Notes under the pieces: generated by a model
Database searches by the model: none
What the model was told of the DNA's origin: nothing
What the model saw: the letters and a program-made list of their open reading frames with translations, nothing else
Made by a program: the position numbers and the translations under genes
In this document: in pieces, positions 17,159-26,502 of the stretch
Position numbering within the stretch: the first letter of the stretch is position 1
Layout of the letters: each line of letters begins with the position of its first letter
Assembly: GCA_029202545.1 (NCBI GenBank)
Contig: CP119311.1
Location: forward strand, 6,324,001 to 6,388,000
DNA: 64,000 nucleotides
Origin: Candidatus Pseudobacter hemicellulosilyticus
GTDB lineage: Bacteria > Bacteroidota > Bacteroidia > Chitinophagales > Chitinophagaceae
Reading direction: 5' to 3'

Positions 17159-20100
17159 CTAAAGGGATAATTGAGTACCGACAGTTACTATTCGTAATGG
17201 CGGCAGGGAAATCATGCTTTGTGTTTCCGGATCTAATCCACTGTAACTGGTAATAGTGAAAAGATTCTGCGCATGAACATACAGATTGGCTTTCTTAAAG
17301 CCGGCTTTACGCAACCATGCTACAGGTAATTCCCAGGAAAGCGCCACATTCTTCAGTCTTATAAAAGAAGCATCGGTAAATCTATAATCACTGGAGATCA
17401 CCTCTGCAAAAAAATTATTGCTGGTAGTAAACTTTTCGATAGGTTTCTTATCGCCAATTTTCTGCCACCTGTCTAGGACAGAAACAGATTGATTACTAAG
17501 CCCGCCATAAAAACTGCCAGGCAACCTTGAACCGTTCCAGAACAGCGCATCATTATAGCCCATTTGCTTTACAAACTGGAACAGGAAATCCAACTGAATG
17601 CCTTTATAGGTTAAGGTATTCTGGAAGCCACCGTAGAATTTTGGCAATTTATTGACCAGCGCTGTCAGATCTGTGGAAGGATTTGGAGTATTGGTACCTT
17701 CCCCTTTACTGGTCAGGAACTGGTATTTTCCGGAGGCTGGATCAACCCGTGAAAACCGGTAACTTTTGCTAACAGTAAGCGGATGGCCTACCACCAAAAG
17801 ATTTGCATAAGTAGAGGCGGAAAGTTCCGGGAAGGAAAGCAGTTCGTTTTGGGGAATGGTGAGGTTAAAATTAGATCTCCAGGAAAAATTATTATGCTGC
17901 AGGTTTCTTGAATTCACGGAAAACTCCCAATTCCTGTTCTGTACTACAGCAGGAAAATTAACAAGATAACTGGTAAAGCCAGCTATAGCAGGCAGATTAT
18001 AATCCAGCAACTGATTGGAAGACCTATTCCTGACATAAAAAACATTCAGCAAGATATTATCCTTTAAAAATCCTAACTCCATCCCAACCTGCAACTTCTT
18101 TGTTTCTTCCCATTGAAGATGCGGGTTAGGCAGGCCGGCTGGCATTAAACTTACTACTCCCTGGTAGGGTATTTCAATGGTGGGGAAATTATATAAGCTA
18201 AGAAAACGGTAATCGCCTATCTGATCATTTCCGGTTGTACCATAACTGCCTTTCAGTTTACCAAAACTTATAAAATCAATATTATCATTAAAAAAAGATT
18301 CATTGGAAAAGATCCAGCCGGCGCCTATGGAATAAAAATTATGCAACCGGTTGGCGCCGCCAAAGCGGGAGCTTCCATCCCTACGCAGGGATATATTTAT
18401 AAGGTATTTATCCTCCCAGTTATAATTTAACCTGCCGAACAATGCATTGTATTTGTACTCTGATTGTAGTGCATATTGTGAAGTGAGCGTTGCTGCAGCA
18501 TCCACATTCTCCAAAAGTTCATCGTTCAAATGTCCCGTACCGTAGAGGTATCCGGCAGTTGTTTTTAAGTTAAGGATGGTACCCCCAAAAAGCAATTCCA
18601 TTCTACCCTTGCTAATATCAGTATTGAATTTCAGTTGTGGTTCAATGATCCAGGAATCAATATTCCTGGTTCCATAATCAGCTGCCCGAAGCGAATTTGC
18701 TCGATTCTCCGGAATTTCAAGGATCAGCGGCAAGGCTCTTATATCATTAGTCCTCATACTATTGTAACCAAAACTACTGCTCAACTCAAGAAAAGGAAAA
18801 AGTTTGTACCCGGCTACCACATTACTGATGAGGTTGTAGGTGTTATTGCGGTACTTCACAAGCACTTTGCGCATTGGATTACCATAAAACGTAGAAGCTC
18901 CTGCAGCATTAGGCGCCCAGTTCAACGTGCCGTCGGCATTCAAAAGAGAAGGAGCGTTGGGCTCCAGCAGTAGCGCTTCCTGCGTTAGATCAAATCCTGG
19001 CAGTTGGTTCCTGTCAAACATATAGTTACCCGAAAACTGAAAGCGAAACCTGTTATCCGTAGAATTGGCAGTTATACTGGCATTAGCACCTATTTTTTCA
19101 TTCGAAAAATCGCTGGGAATAGGAAATACAGTTGTTTCCTTGTGATAAGTAGCCCCAAACAGGTAGCGTACCGTTGAATTGCCACCCGATACATTTGCAC
19201 TGATATTTGACAAACGGGATGTATTTCCAATCAATTCCTCCTGCCAGTCTGTATATCGGGTAGTATCCCAAACTTTCAGATCGTCAGCCGCTATTGAAGG
19301 ACTTTTCCAGTTTATCCCATCATTTCTGAATGCTTCATACCGCATATCCAAATACTGTCTTGTATTTAGCATATCCAGCTTTTGACCAACCTGACCCCAT
19401 CCCGTCTGCATATTAACATTCAGCTGCATCTGACCAACTTTTCCTTTTTTCGTAGTGATCAGAATAGCGCCATTAGCCGCCCGGGAGCCGTAGATGGCAG
19501 TAGCATCTGCATCTTTTAACACATCGATACTTTCAATATCAGCAATATTGATATAGTTAAGCGGATTACCATTTCCACTATAATTGGGACCGGCTGGTCC
19601 TAATACCGCATCTATAACTGTAGAAGGCAATTCTGAAATAATAGGAACACCATCAATCACATACAGCGGATTATTGCCACTTGTGATACTATTAATACCC
19701 TGCACCTGCACTTTGACACTACTTCCGGCCAGCCCGGAAGGCTGTAAAACAAATAAGCCGGGAACCCGGCCCTGCAGGCTTAGGAGAGGGTTTGTTACAG
19801 GCTGCTTCTCAATATCCTTTGCCGTTATGGTAACGGAATTACTGGTATTCAATCTCCTGGTGGTTGTCCCGTAAGCAATTATCTGGACCTCATCAAGCTT
19901 CCCTGTTTTGCCTTTGACCTCTACCAGCATATTTTTCTGCCCTTTTACTGGTCTTTCCGTGGGTAGTATGTTGACTGCTGTAATCAGGATCGTGGCATTG
20001 GCGGCAATCTGCCTTAATTGAAAAACCCCATCTCCATTAGTAGCCGTTGCTATGGTAGTGCCTCTCACCTGGATAGTTGCACCTACTACCGGATCACCAT

Positions 20101-20491
20101 TTTCATTGATCACCCGACCAGTTACGTCAATAGGATTATCCCGGACTTCCAGCATATTATTAAAGAGCTGGGGCGCGGCTACTATGCGTTCCCGGATAAC
20201 TATATATTTTTCCTTTTGAATATATTCAATACCCGGCTGCTGACTGAATATTTTATCAAGAAGTGTAAAAACATTCCCGCTAAAAGTGAGCGTTACGGGC
20301 TTGGATTTATATTTTATTACATCCATGGGGTAGAAAAAACGGAGAGCAGTCTTTTTCTGGATCGTACCTATTACCGTCAACAACGGTTTATCTTTTACAG
20401 AAATAGTTATCTCCTGCCTGCTGGCATTACCGCTGGCTTGGAGACTGATCAAAATAAGCAGAAAGAGGATTGAGTTCACGAATTTTTTCAT
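17159..20491 (-). CDS. SusC/RagA-type TonB-linked outer-membrane transporter
   Basis: A 1110-residue barrel. I take the ATG at 20491 (MKKFVNSILFLL), which gives a signal peptide; the open frame continues upstream to a TTG at 20671 that would add 60 unlikely residues and overlap FecR. Order: STN domain ~25-95, carboxypeptidase-like domain ~115-195, plug ~205-330 with 'DADATAIYGSRAANGAILITTKKG', then the barrel. The STN domain means it is also the sensor for the FecR/sigma pair upstream. It partners the SusD gene 17 bases downstream. Confidence 0.93.
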   Translation of the reverse strand: MKKFVNSILFLLILISLQASGNASRQEITISVKDKPLLTVIGTIQKKTALRFFYPMDVIKYKSKPVTLTFSGNVFTLLDKIFSQQPGIEYIQKEKYIVIRERIVAAPQLFNNMLEVRDNPIDVTGRVINENGDPVVGATIQVRGTTIATATNGDGVFQLRQIAANATILITAVNILPTERPVKGQKNMLVEVKGKTGKLDEVQIIAYGTTTRRLNTSNSVTITAKDIEKQPVTNPLLSLQGRVPGLFVLQPSGLAGSSVKVQVQGINSITSGNNPLYVIDGVPIISELPSTVIDAVLGPAGPNYSGNGNPLNYINIADIESIDVLKDADATAIYGSRAANGAILITTKKGKVGQMQLNVNMQTGWGQVGQKLDMLNTRQYLDMRYEAFRNDGINWKSPSIAADDLKVWDTTRYTDWQEELIGNTSRLSNISANVSGGNSTVRYLFGATYHKETTVFPIPSDFSNEKIGANASITANSTDNRFRFQFSGNYMFDRNQLPGFDLTQEALLLEPNAPSLLNADGTLNWAPNAAGASTFYGNPMRKVLVKYRNNTYNLISNVVAGYKLFPFLELSSSFGYNSMRTNDIRALPLILEIPENRANSLRAADYGTRNIDSWIIEPQLKFNTDISKGRMELLFGGTILNLKTTAGYLYGTGHLNDELLENVDAAATLTSQYALQSEYKYNALFGRLNYNWEDKYLINISLRRDGSSRFGGANRLHNFYSIGAGWIFSNESFFNDNIDFISFGKLKGSYGTTGNDQIGDYRFLSLYNFPTIEIPYQGVVSLMPAGLPNPHLQWEETKKLQVGMELGFLKDNILLNVFYVRNRSSNQLLDYNLPAIAGFTSYLVNFPAVVQNRNWEFSVNSRNLQHNNFSWRSNFNLTIPQNELLSFPELSASTYANLLVVGHPLTVSKSYRFSRVDPASGKYQFLTSKGEGTNTPNPSTDLTALVNKLPKFYGGFQNTLTYKGIQLDFLFQFVKQMGYNDALFWNGSRLPGSFYGGLSNQSVSVLDRWQKIGDKKPIEKFTTSNNFFAEVISSDYRFTDASFIRLKNVALSWELPVAWLRKAGFKKANLYVHAQNLFTITSYSGLDPETQSMISLPPLRIVTVGTQLSL

Positions 20492-20498
20492 AACCTTG
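20470..20498 (+). promoter_or_regulatory. possible antisense promoter over the susC start
   Basis: On the strand opposite susC, TTG (20470-20472) and TAACCTTG (20491-20498) are 18 bases apart, one base off the Bacteroidota consensus. The -7 box overlaps the susC ATG, exactly as in the stronger site at 43.3 kb. No hairpin terminator was found downstream, so this is weak. Confidence 0.25.
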
Positions 20499-20654
20499 GT
20501 TCTCCTTGTAGTATTGAAGTCAATATTCATTAACGAGTCAATGCGGCATGGAACGGCTACCTCATCCCTATTAATGGAGAGGAGAAGTATGATTACTAAA
20601 ATGATTAGCTTATTTGTATAGAATAGGATGGTTAGAAGCGAAGCGAAACGGAGT

Positions 20655-21899
20655 TTATTGGGGATGCACAATTACTGTATGCCCATCAATTTCAAACTGT
20701 ACGTACCTTGTCATCTCTAAAATGGAAAGTACGTTGGAAAGGCTCTCATTATCCGGTATTCGCAGTGAAAAATTTGACCGTAATTTCCCTGGCTTATATT
20801 CAAGTTTGACATCATACCAGCGCGCCAGCGTCCGAAGAATTTCTTCCAATGGCCGGTCTTCAAATGCTAATTCCCCATCAATCCAGGCTACAGCATCTTC
20901 CGGAATAGAAATAATATTAATTTTTTTCTCCTTCCTCTTTAAAACCCCAGCAGGAAACAATGCTTGCTGACCTGGTCTGAGCAATACACCGGATGACCTG
21001 TCAGTAAGATCTTTTTCCGTATCAAGTCTGACCGCTCCCGTTAATAAAGATGTTTTTATAGCTGGTTCATCAGGATAAGCATTAACAGTAAAGCTGGTTC
21101 CTAATACATTTATCTCCAATTCGTTTACAACTACTTTGAAAGGTTTCTTGCTCTTTTTTACTTCAAAATACGCCTCCCCAATGATTGAGACTTTCCTTTC
21201 ATCTCCGGAAAAAACCGTAGGATAATCAATGCGGGAATCAGCGTTCATTTGTACAGCAGTGCCATCCGGAAGCACCACCCGATACTTACCCCCTTTGGGC
21301 GTTGTCACCGTATTCATAGCACCGGCTCTGACCGGATTACCCGAAACAGTCTTATAAACCAATTGTCCATCTACCAATTTCTGGATCCGGACGCCACGTT
21401 CAGGCTCTATTATTCCATCAGGCATTTGCTCCAGGACAATTTTACTGCCATCAGAAAGGGTCAGGGTAGCTTTTTGCTCTCCTGGGGGAATATCGTTTTT
21501 AAACCGGTTAACGACAGGCTTATCTTTATCCTGTTTTATGGTTGGGGCAGGACTAAGCAGTATTAAAATGGCTATAACACAAGCCGCAGCGCCGATAAAC
21601 CAAAGCGATCGGACAATGCGCTTATTAGTGTATGTAGGTTCAATGCGGTAAGGATCAGCATCCGCAGCAATTTTCCTGTTCAATCGATCAGCCAACTTTT
21701 GCGTCAGCCGTTCTCCAGTAAGCCAATGATCTGCAATGGCAATCTTTCTGCTTTTTTCATTGGCGAACTCATTTCGTAGTGATAAATACAGCTCAGGGTC
21801 CCCCATCATCGACAATAATTCCTGCCTTTCTATTGCTGTAATGACACCATCCAAGTCCCTGGCCATCAACCAAGCAGCCCTTTCTGCATTCTTGTTCAT
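20655..21899 (-). CDS. FecR-family anti-sigma factor
   Basis: A 414-residue inner-membrane regulator. Residues 1-95 are cytoplasmic, and a membrane helix lies at ~98-116. The periplasmic part starts with a beta-rich insert ('ATLTLSDGSKIVLEQMPDG'), followed by the FecR core ('TPKGGKYRVVLPDGTAVQMN', 'GEAYFEVKKSKKPF', 'LGTSFTVNAYPDEP') and the DUF4974 domain (~330-414). The longer form with the extra insert is typical of FecR proteins paired with SusC. It lies 105 bases below the sigma gene and 163 bases above susC. Confidence 0.93.
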   Translation of the reverse strand: MNKNAERAAWLMARDLDGVITAIERQELLSMMGDPELYLSLRNEFANEKSRKIAIADHWLTGERLTQKLADRLNRKIAADADPYRIEPTYTNKRIVRSLWFIGAAACVIAILILLSPAPTIKQDKDKPVVNRFKNDIPPGEQKATLTLSDGSKIVLEQMPDGIIEPERGVRIQKLVDGQLVYKTVSGNPVRAGAMNTVTTPKGGKYRVVLPDGTAVQMNADSRIDYPTVFSGDERKVSIIGEAYFEVKKSKKPFKVVVNELEINVLGTSFTVNAYPDEPAIKTSLLTGAVRLDTEKDLTDRSSGVLLRPGQQALFPAGVLKRKEKKINIISIPEDAVAWIDGELAFEDRPLEEILRTLARWYDVKLEYKPGKLRSNFSLRIPDNESLSNVLSILEMTRYVQFEIDGHTVIVHPQ

Positions 21900-22004
21900 A
21901 AACCTTGGATAATTAAAAAAATGTTACAAAAAACCGTTTATCTCCGTTCCACAGTTGAATAACGGAAGCAGTAGCTTTGATAACATGGCTTGGCGCCTTT
22001 TTTT

Positions 22005-22649
22005 TCATTCGGGTACGTATAATAGCGGTAAACAGCTGATTATTCTAAGTATCGAAACCAAAAACAATAGGCCTGCAATCTTCTTATTATCAATGGCCTT
22101 TCGGATGATCTGCAGCGCCTTCCACTTCTGATTACCAACTGTGTAATAATCGATCCGCAGTATTTTACTAATTTCTTCATTGGTTTTGCCACCATAAAAT
22201 GAAAGTTCAAAAACCTTTTTACAGCCTTTAGGCAACTGATCTGCAAGCTGCATGATCATTTGCACTAAGTCCTGCTTCTCACTTTCCTTATGGATCATCT
22301 CTATCCTGACAGTTTCCTTAAAATGCATTCTTTCGACGGCAACTTCATCTTTTATAATATTCAATAGTTTCTTATTTCGTGAAGTTTCCGTTTGCTGGCG
22401 CCTTAAATAATCAATACAAAGATTTTTTGTAGTAACAAGCAGGAATTTCCTTATTTCAATCTCATCTTTCCCTTGAAAGTTTGAAGAAATTTTCCAGAAT
22501 TTGACAAATACCTCTACTGTCAGATCCTCCGCCTGTTCACGATTAGGAATGAAACTGTGCGCGAAACCATAAATATGGCCATAATGCTTTCGCCATATTT
22601 CTTTAAACTCCGCTTGCTCCAACTTAAAAATATTATCAACAACCTCCAT
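22005..22649 (-). CDS. ECF RNA polymerase sigma factor
   Basis: A 214-residue ECF sigma factor. Region 2 (~15-90) has 'NREQAEDLTVEVFVKFWK', and region 4 (~130-190) has 'SFYGGKTNEEISKILRIDYYTVGNQKWKAL'. The C-terminal ~25 residues are hydrophobic (LLFLVSIL), a tail also found on the sigma factor at 40.8 kb. It heads the SusCD/S9 operon and is probably sequestered by the FecR encoded next. Confidence 0.92.
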   Translation of the reverse strand: MEVVDNIFKLEQAEFKEIWRKHYGHIYGFAHSFIPNREQAEDLTVEVFVKFWKISSNFQGKDEIEIRKFLLVTTKNLCIDYLRRQQTETSRNKKLLNIIKDEVAVERMHFKETVRIEMIHKESEKQDLVQMIMQLADQLPKGCKKVFELSFYGGKTNEEISKILRIDYYTVGNQKWKALQIIRKAIDNKKIAGLLFLVSILRIISCLPLLYVPE

Positions 22650-23309
22650 AAGTCATTATGTTTCCATCTTGGAAAGAAAATAAGTCATGTCGGATACAAG
22701 GGAAATATTCTGACTCAAAACTTATTGCAAAGCAAGGACTCTGCTTTTGCATTTTTACAATAATCTATCATTAAATAGACTTATGTATGCAATGAGCTGC
22801 ATTGTTAACAGTAGAAATGAATTAGTAACAGATTAAGTGTATCAGAACCAATAATCATAATAGCAAATAATGCCTATAGTACAATGGTAGTTGGATAGCA
22901 AACATGAAATGAAAATATATGCCTATATATCTAACCATCTATTAATTGCCCTTCATTTTTGATCCAATCAAATATAAAGCCGTTATTCAAAGCATTTTTT
23001 ACATTTTTTCAAATTTTTAAGACACTGACAACAATTCCAAACTGACACAAATATTTAATAATAGGAATTTACGACATCTCATAGTATGGCTTATTCAGAA
23101 ATAGATCTAAAAAATTGATTCCAATCAATTTTATAAATAAAACAAGACATATGTCTCCTGCTAATCGAAAATATTCGGATGTTATCAATTTAATAGCATT
23201 CCGTTAATTAGATGTGCTGGACGTGAACCACGCAACACAAACTTCCCGATTGCCATTAAGCCTGCCTATACCTCAATTCCCATTTGCTTATTCATAAAAT
23301 AAACCAAAA
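22650..23309. promoter_or_regulatory. long AT-rich divergent intergenic region
   Basis: 660 bases between the sigma gene (-) and the first FISUMP gene (+), with no supported gene. It holds a perfect inverted repeat, AAAATTGATT-CC-AATCAATTTT (23111-23132), about 180 bases above the FISUMP start, which would suit a dimeric regulator. A minus-strand TATATTTG (-7-like, 22969-22976) has no TTG at a suitable distance. The length and extreme A+T content are unusual for this window. Confidence 0.4.
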
Positions 23310-24614
23310 ATGAGACATTTACTGCTAATTAGCTCTGTGTTAGCTTTTTTCTTTTGTGGATGTAAAAAGGACGATGCTCCTCCTACCCTACCAACAGTAG
23401 CCACCTCCCCTGTTTCTGGAATTTCCGGGTCTACTGCCACCGGCGGGGGGGTGATATCAGACAATGGGAATGCCGATATTACTGCCAGCGGCGTATGTTG
23501 GAGCAGAACTAACAATATGCCTACCATCACTGATGACACAACAAAAGGGGGCATAGCTTCCGGCAATTTCACTGTACAACTGAATAATCTTCAACCAAGC
23601 ACCACTTATTATGTGCGAGCTTATGCCATCAACAGTGTAGGAACTGCTTATGGAGAGGTAGTAACCTTCAATACCGGAAATGGCGTTCCGGAAGCCAGAA
23701 TGCTTTCTTTTGAAGGACAAGCAGCCATCACTAATAAAATAAAAATATCTTTCACGTATTATGATGCGGAGAATGACCCACAGGGAGGGACTACCTATCA
23801 ATGGATTATTGCAGCCAATGCTGCCGACACCGTCAGTTCCACAGGCACTGCCATCAATGGCGCAACAGATAGCGTCTACACTATTGCGGCCGGTGATTTG
23901 AATAAGTTTTTACGTGTAACCATTACCCCCAAATCATCAGCAGGAGCTAGTACAGGAAACGCTACACACTCTAAATGGGTAGGCCCGGTAGGTCCTGAAC
24001 CAACATCTGTAACATTTACATATAATGGCCAAGAAGTGACTTACGGGATCATTACCAGTCCTACAACTGGTAATAAATGGCTGGATAGAAATCTTGGAGC
24101 TTCACAAGTGGCCACCAGTTCAACGGATTATCTTGCTTATGGAGATTTGTTTCAGTGGGGACGCCCAGCAGATGGACATCAATTAATGAATTGGTCGAGT
24201 TCGACAACTGGTTTGCCACTATCTAACACAACTGAAACCAAATATTCTTCCAATATTCCGAATGGAAGCCTTTTTGTTATTACAAACACTGAGCCTTACG
24301 ATTGGGTGAATCCAATTAACTATGATAGATGGGCCGCTAATGCAAAGGGAGTTTGTCCCTTTAGTTGGCATATTCCAAATGAAACTGAATGGAAAGCAGA
24401 AGGAAAAAGCGCAATAACTGCTATAAATTTAACGAATGGAGGTCAGCGTGCGTTCTGTTGTGGGGGCATTTTGGTGCAAACGGGTACTCAAGGATATTAT
24501 TGGAGTTCGACAAACTTATCTGGCCAAATATCATATTTCACACTTTCGGGAGGTACGGTACCAGCAGCAAATATTGCAAATGCGGGATATTCAGTAAGAT
24601 GTATAAAAGATTAA
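23310..24614 (+). CDS. FISUMP-domain surface lipoprotein, copy 1
   Basis: A 434-residue lipoprotein (lipobox FFCGC, followed by KKDDAPP). Residues ~30-125 form a fibronectin-III-like module with 'ITASGVCWS', 'LQPSTTYYVRAYAINSVGTAYGEV'. A second Ig-like module follows (~130-225). The C-terminal half (~235-434) is the Fibrobacter succinogenes major paralogous (FISUMP) domain: 'KWLDRNLGASQVA', 'YGDLFQWGRPADGHQ', 'GVCPFSWHIPNETEW', 'YYWSST' and a final 'SVRCIKD'. Such proteins are surface adhesins or binding proteins. A G7 run (23445-23451) lies in the FN3 module. It runs head-on into a peptide gene and has a close paralogue at 26.5 kb. Confidence 0.9.
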   Translation: MRHLLLISSVLAFFFCGCKKDDAPPTLPTVATSPVSGISGSTATGGGVISDNGNADITASGVCWSRTNNMPTITDDTTKGGIASGNFTVQLNNLQPSTTYYVRAYAINSVGTAYGEVVTFNTGNGVPEARMLSFEGQAAITNKIKISFTYYDAENDPQGGTTYQWIIAANAADTVSSTGTAINGATDSVYTIAAGDLNKFLRVTITPKSSAGASTGNATHSKWVGPVGPEPTSVTFTYNGQEVTYGIITSPTTGNKWLDRNLGASQVATSSTDYLAYGDLFQWGRPADGHQLMNWSSSTTGLPLSNTTETKYSSNIPNGSLFVITNTEPYDWVNPINYDRWAANAKGVCPFSWHIPNETEWKAEGKSAITAINLTNGGQRAFCCGGILVQTGTQGYYWSSTNLSGQISYFTLSGGTVPAANIANAGYSVRCIKD

Positions 24615-24670
24615 ATAATTATTAGCTTATAACTCACCATTTATAATTAAAAGTCTCCAATAAACAACAT

Positions 24671-24710
24671 TAATAAAGTGGTTCCAATAAATGTAGGAAC
24701 CACTTTATTA
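24671..24710. terminator. bidirectional terminator, FISUMP 1 / peptide
   Basis: A perfect 15-bp stem, TAATAAAGTGGTTCC, with a 10-base loop. It sits midway between the FISUMP stop and the convergent peptide stop. The A/T-rich base of the stem serves as a U-tail in both directions. Confidence 0.85.
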
Positions 24711-24733
24711 ATTTCAAAAGTTTACATTATATA

Positions 24734-24982
24734 TTATTCTGTAAGAAACGAGGTTTGCGTAGCACATCTGGTTAATTGGCAATCTGAATTAGTTCCATCC
24801 CAAGCACTATACTTGTAGTATGTTGTGCCACCAGTTCCTAATTCAGTTACATTTGTAATTACAGCACATTGAAAATTCTGAGTTTGTGAAGCACAATACT
24901 TTCCACCAAATGGTTTAGAAGAAAAGGCAAATGCGCTTGTAACGATAGCCGCTACAGCAAGCACAGAAAATAATTTTTTCAT
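24734..24982 (-). CDS. four-cysteine secreted peptide
   Basis: 82 residues. Signal MKKLFSVLAVAAIVTSAFAF (cut after AFA), then SSKPFGG, Cys1-x8-Cys2 (YCASQTQNFQC), the GGTTYYKYSAWDGT strand, and DCQLTRC (Cys3-x4-Cys4), ending FLTE. The signal peptide differs from that of the copy at 27870 at only three positions, while the mature parts differ much more. It carries a 33-base upstream element also found above that copy. It lies above a thioredoxin-like gene on the same strand's upstream side. Architecture resembles small Bacteroidota proteins annotated DUF6520, but I cannot confirm membership. Confidence 0.85.
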   Translation of the reverse strand: MKKLFSVLAVAAIVTSAFAFSSKPFGGKYCASQTQNFQCAVITNVTELGTGGTTYYKYSAWDGTNSDCQLTRCATQTSFLTE

Positions 24983-25013
24983 TTTGATAAAATTTAATGT
25001 TTATTAATCCCAG

Positions 25014-25046
25014 CCTACTCTATTCAAGGTTTTCGGCATCCCCTTT
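25014..25046 (-). promoter_or_regulatory. shared upstream element of peptide genes, copy 1
   Basis: A 33-base stretch 32-64 bases upstream of the peptide start at 24982. It is identical at 30 of 33 positions to 28146-28178, which sits at the same distance from another peptide start. The core on the plus strand is AAGGTTTTCGGCA. It could be a promoter or operator, or a 5' UTR element; the flanking sequence is less alike. Confidence 0.6.
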
Positions 25047-25109
25047 GGCATTGCTCAAGTTGATCATACTTAAACAACACCTGACTCTCACTCTCTGCGA
25101 AACAATAAT

Positions 25110-25607
25110 TTATTGAATTGAAAGCAATGACTTGGCATTGAGCCTTCCCACATATGCCGCTTTCAAGTTCTTATTTTCATCAAAAGTAGCCGTAAATGGA
25201 ACGCCCATTAGATGATACTTTTTAGCAATGACACTCCCCGTATCTCTACCATAGATTATCCCTTTTTGCTGGCTCAACTTAAAATAATCAGTAAACTTCT
25301 TCATTGATGCCAAGTCAGCATTGGTCACTACATAGATCTGGTGATCATCCCACTTTTCCAAATGATTGATCATATCGCGCATTTGAGCACGGCAATAGGG
25401 ACAGGTTGGGCTGTAGTAGAAGAGTAATTGAGGCTTACCAGCTGTTGCAGCAGCAGTATGAAAGTAGCTCACACTATCAGCCATTTGAATAACTATATCA
25501 GGTAGAAGTTGTCCTTCCATACCCGTTTTATAAGGCTCCTGCACTTTATCCTCTTTGCAACCTGCAGATAAACAAGCAACAAAAAATATTAAACATAAGT
25601 ATTTCAT
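25110..25607 (-). CDS. thioredoxin-like lipoprotein
   Basis: A 165-residue lipoprotein (lipobox LSAGC, Cys17, KEDK) with one thioredoxin-fold domain. The active site is Cys69-Pro-Tyr-Cys72 in YYSPTCPYCRAQM. The cis-proline loop is VPFTATF, late in the protein. The CPYC motif is the glutaredoxin/DsbA-like kind, compatible with oxidising or isomerising activity. It lies 12 bases below a MauE/DoxX-like membrane protein on the same strand, a pairing known for MauE-like proteins, which supply redox equivalents to periplasmic thioredoxins. The next genes on either side are cysteine-containing secreted peptides, so a role in their disulfides is likely (inference). Confidence 0.88.
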   Translation of the reverse strand: MKYLCLIFFVACLSAGCKEDKVQEPYKTGMEGQLLPDIVIQMADSVSYFHTAAATAGKPQLLFYYSPTCPYCRAQMRDMINHLEKWDDHQIYVVTNADLASMKKFTDYFKLSQQKGIIYGRDTGSVIAKKYHLMGVPFTATFDENKNLKAAYVGRLNAKSLLSIQ

Positions 25608-25619
25608 CTAAACCAGTAA

Positions 25620-26105
25620 TTAATGAGCTAAAGAATAATTATTGCTTTTCAGACCATTTGTATTTACTCTATTCCTTAATAAAATTATTGCCAAAATCCC
25701 CATTAATATAAAAGCTCCGTTAAAAACCAAATGCGCTGGCCAACTTAAATTGCTTAAAAATCCGCCGCAAGAACAAGGAAGCTCAGGGTAGAATAACATC
25801 ATGTAGACTATGTAAAGTGTAAATGATATCATTAATGAGGTTGATAAATAAAATCCAATCTTCCTGGTTAGAGGGAAAAACAGCAGTGTTGCTAAAATTA
25901 TCTCAGTCAATGGCAACAACCATGAAACGATATGCGCTATTGGTGTCATCAGTGGCATTAAAGCCATTTGTTCCCGAGACATTGTGTAATCAGTAAGCTT
26001 ACTAATTGCCGTATAGAAAAACATGCTCATAAATAAAACAGCGAATAGTTCAATAGCAAAACGACGAGTAAATATCTGTTGCTTTACAAACTTCTTGAAT
26101 TGCAT
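25620..26105 (-). CDS. MauE/DoxX-family redox-associated membrane protein
   Basis: A 161-residue inner-membrane protein with four hydrophobic helices (~18-38, 55-77, 83-106, 124-147). Between helices 3 and 4 lies Pro-Cys111-Ser-Cys113-Gly-Gly with 'FLSNLSWPAHLVFNG' after it, the signature of Bacteroidota MauE/DoxX-like proteins. The CSC pair is thought to shuttle electrons to a periplasmic thioredoxin-like partner, encoded 12 bases downstream. The start at 26105 gives a short positive cytoplasmic leader (MQFKKFVKQQ). Homologues often sit beside small secreted DUF6520-type proteins. Confidence 0.88.
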   Translation of the reverse strand: MQFKKFVKQQIFTRRFAIELFAVLFMSMFFYTAISKLTDYTMSREQMALMPLMTPIAHIVSWLLPLTEIILATLLFFPLTRKIGFYLSTSLMISFTLYIVYMMLFYPELPCSCGGFLSNLSWPAHLVFNGAFILMGILAIILLRNRVNTNGLKSNNYSLAH

Positions 26106-26502
26106 AAATAAAGTATTAGTCAGATTGATACGCTTGAATAACCTTACAATTATAACCAGGCAGACGAAAGATTGATTTTTGAGAGGGTCTTGTATATTGA
26201 ATGCAATTTAAGTTTACGGGGGACCTATTTTCAAATTTATTGATATTCCAGAAAGCCATTTAACAGGACCTGAGGATTGAATAAATAGTAAAAAAAACAT
26301 AGCATATTCATGTTATAGCCTTATAGCCACTCCGTTATAAAAGTTATTAACCTGCTTGTTAAAACCTGGCTTTTAACATTTATCGAGAACTTCCAATATT
26401 CTTGTCGGTCTTTGGGCCGGCAAGGTATTGATTAGCTATCACTTATTTTCACTCATTAATCCTTATCATGTTCTAAATAACTGACAAACGAAATCCATTA
26501 AA
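26106..26502. promoter_or_regulatory. divergent intergenic region, MauE-like / FISUMP 2
   Basis: 397 AT-rich bases with no supported gene. A minus-strand TAAATTTG (26232-26239) matches the -7 consensus but lacks a TTG at the right distance. An 18-base element, ATATTCCnGAAAGCCATT (26243-26260), recurs at 30072-30089. A hairpin with one G-U pair, CTTGTCGG...CCGGCAAG (26401-26424), lies about 80 bases above the FISUMP start. Confidence 0.4.
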
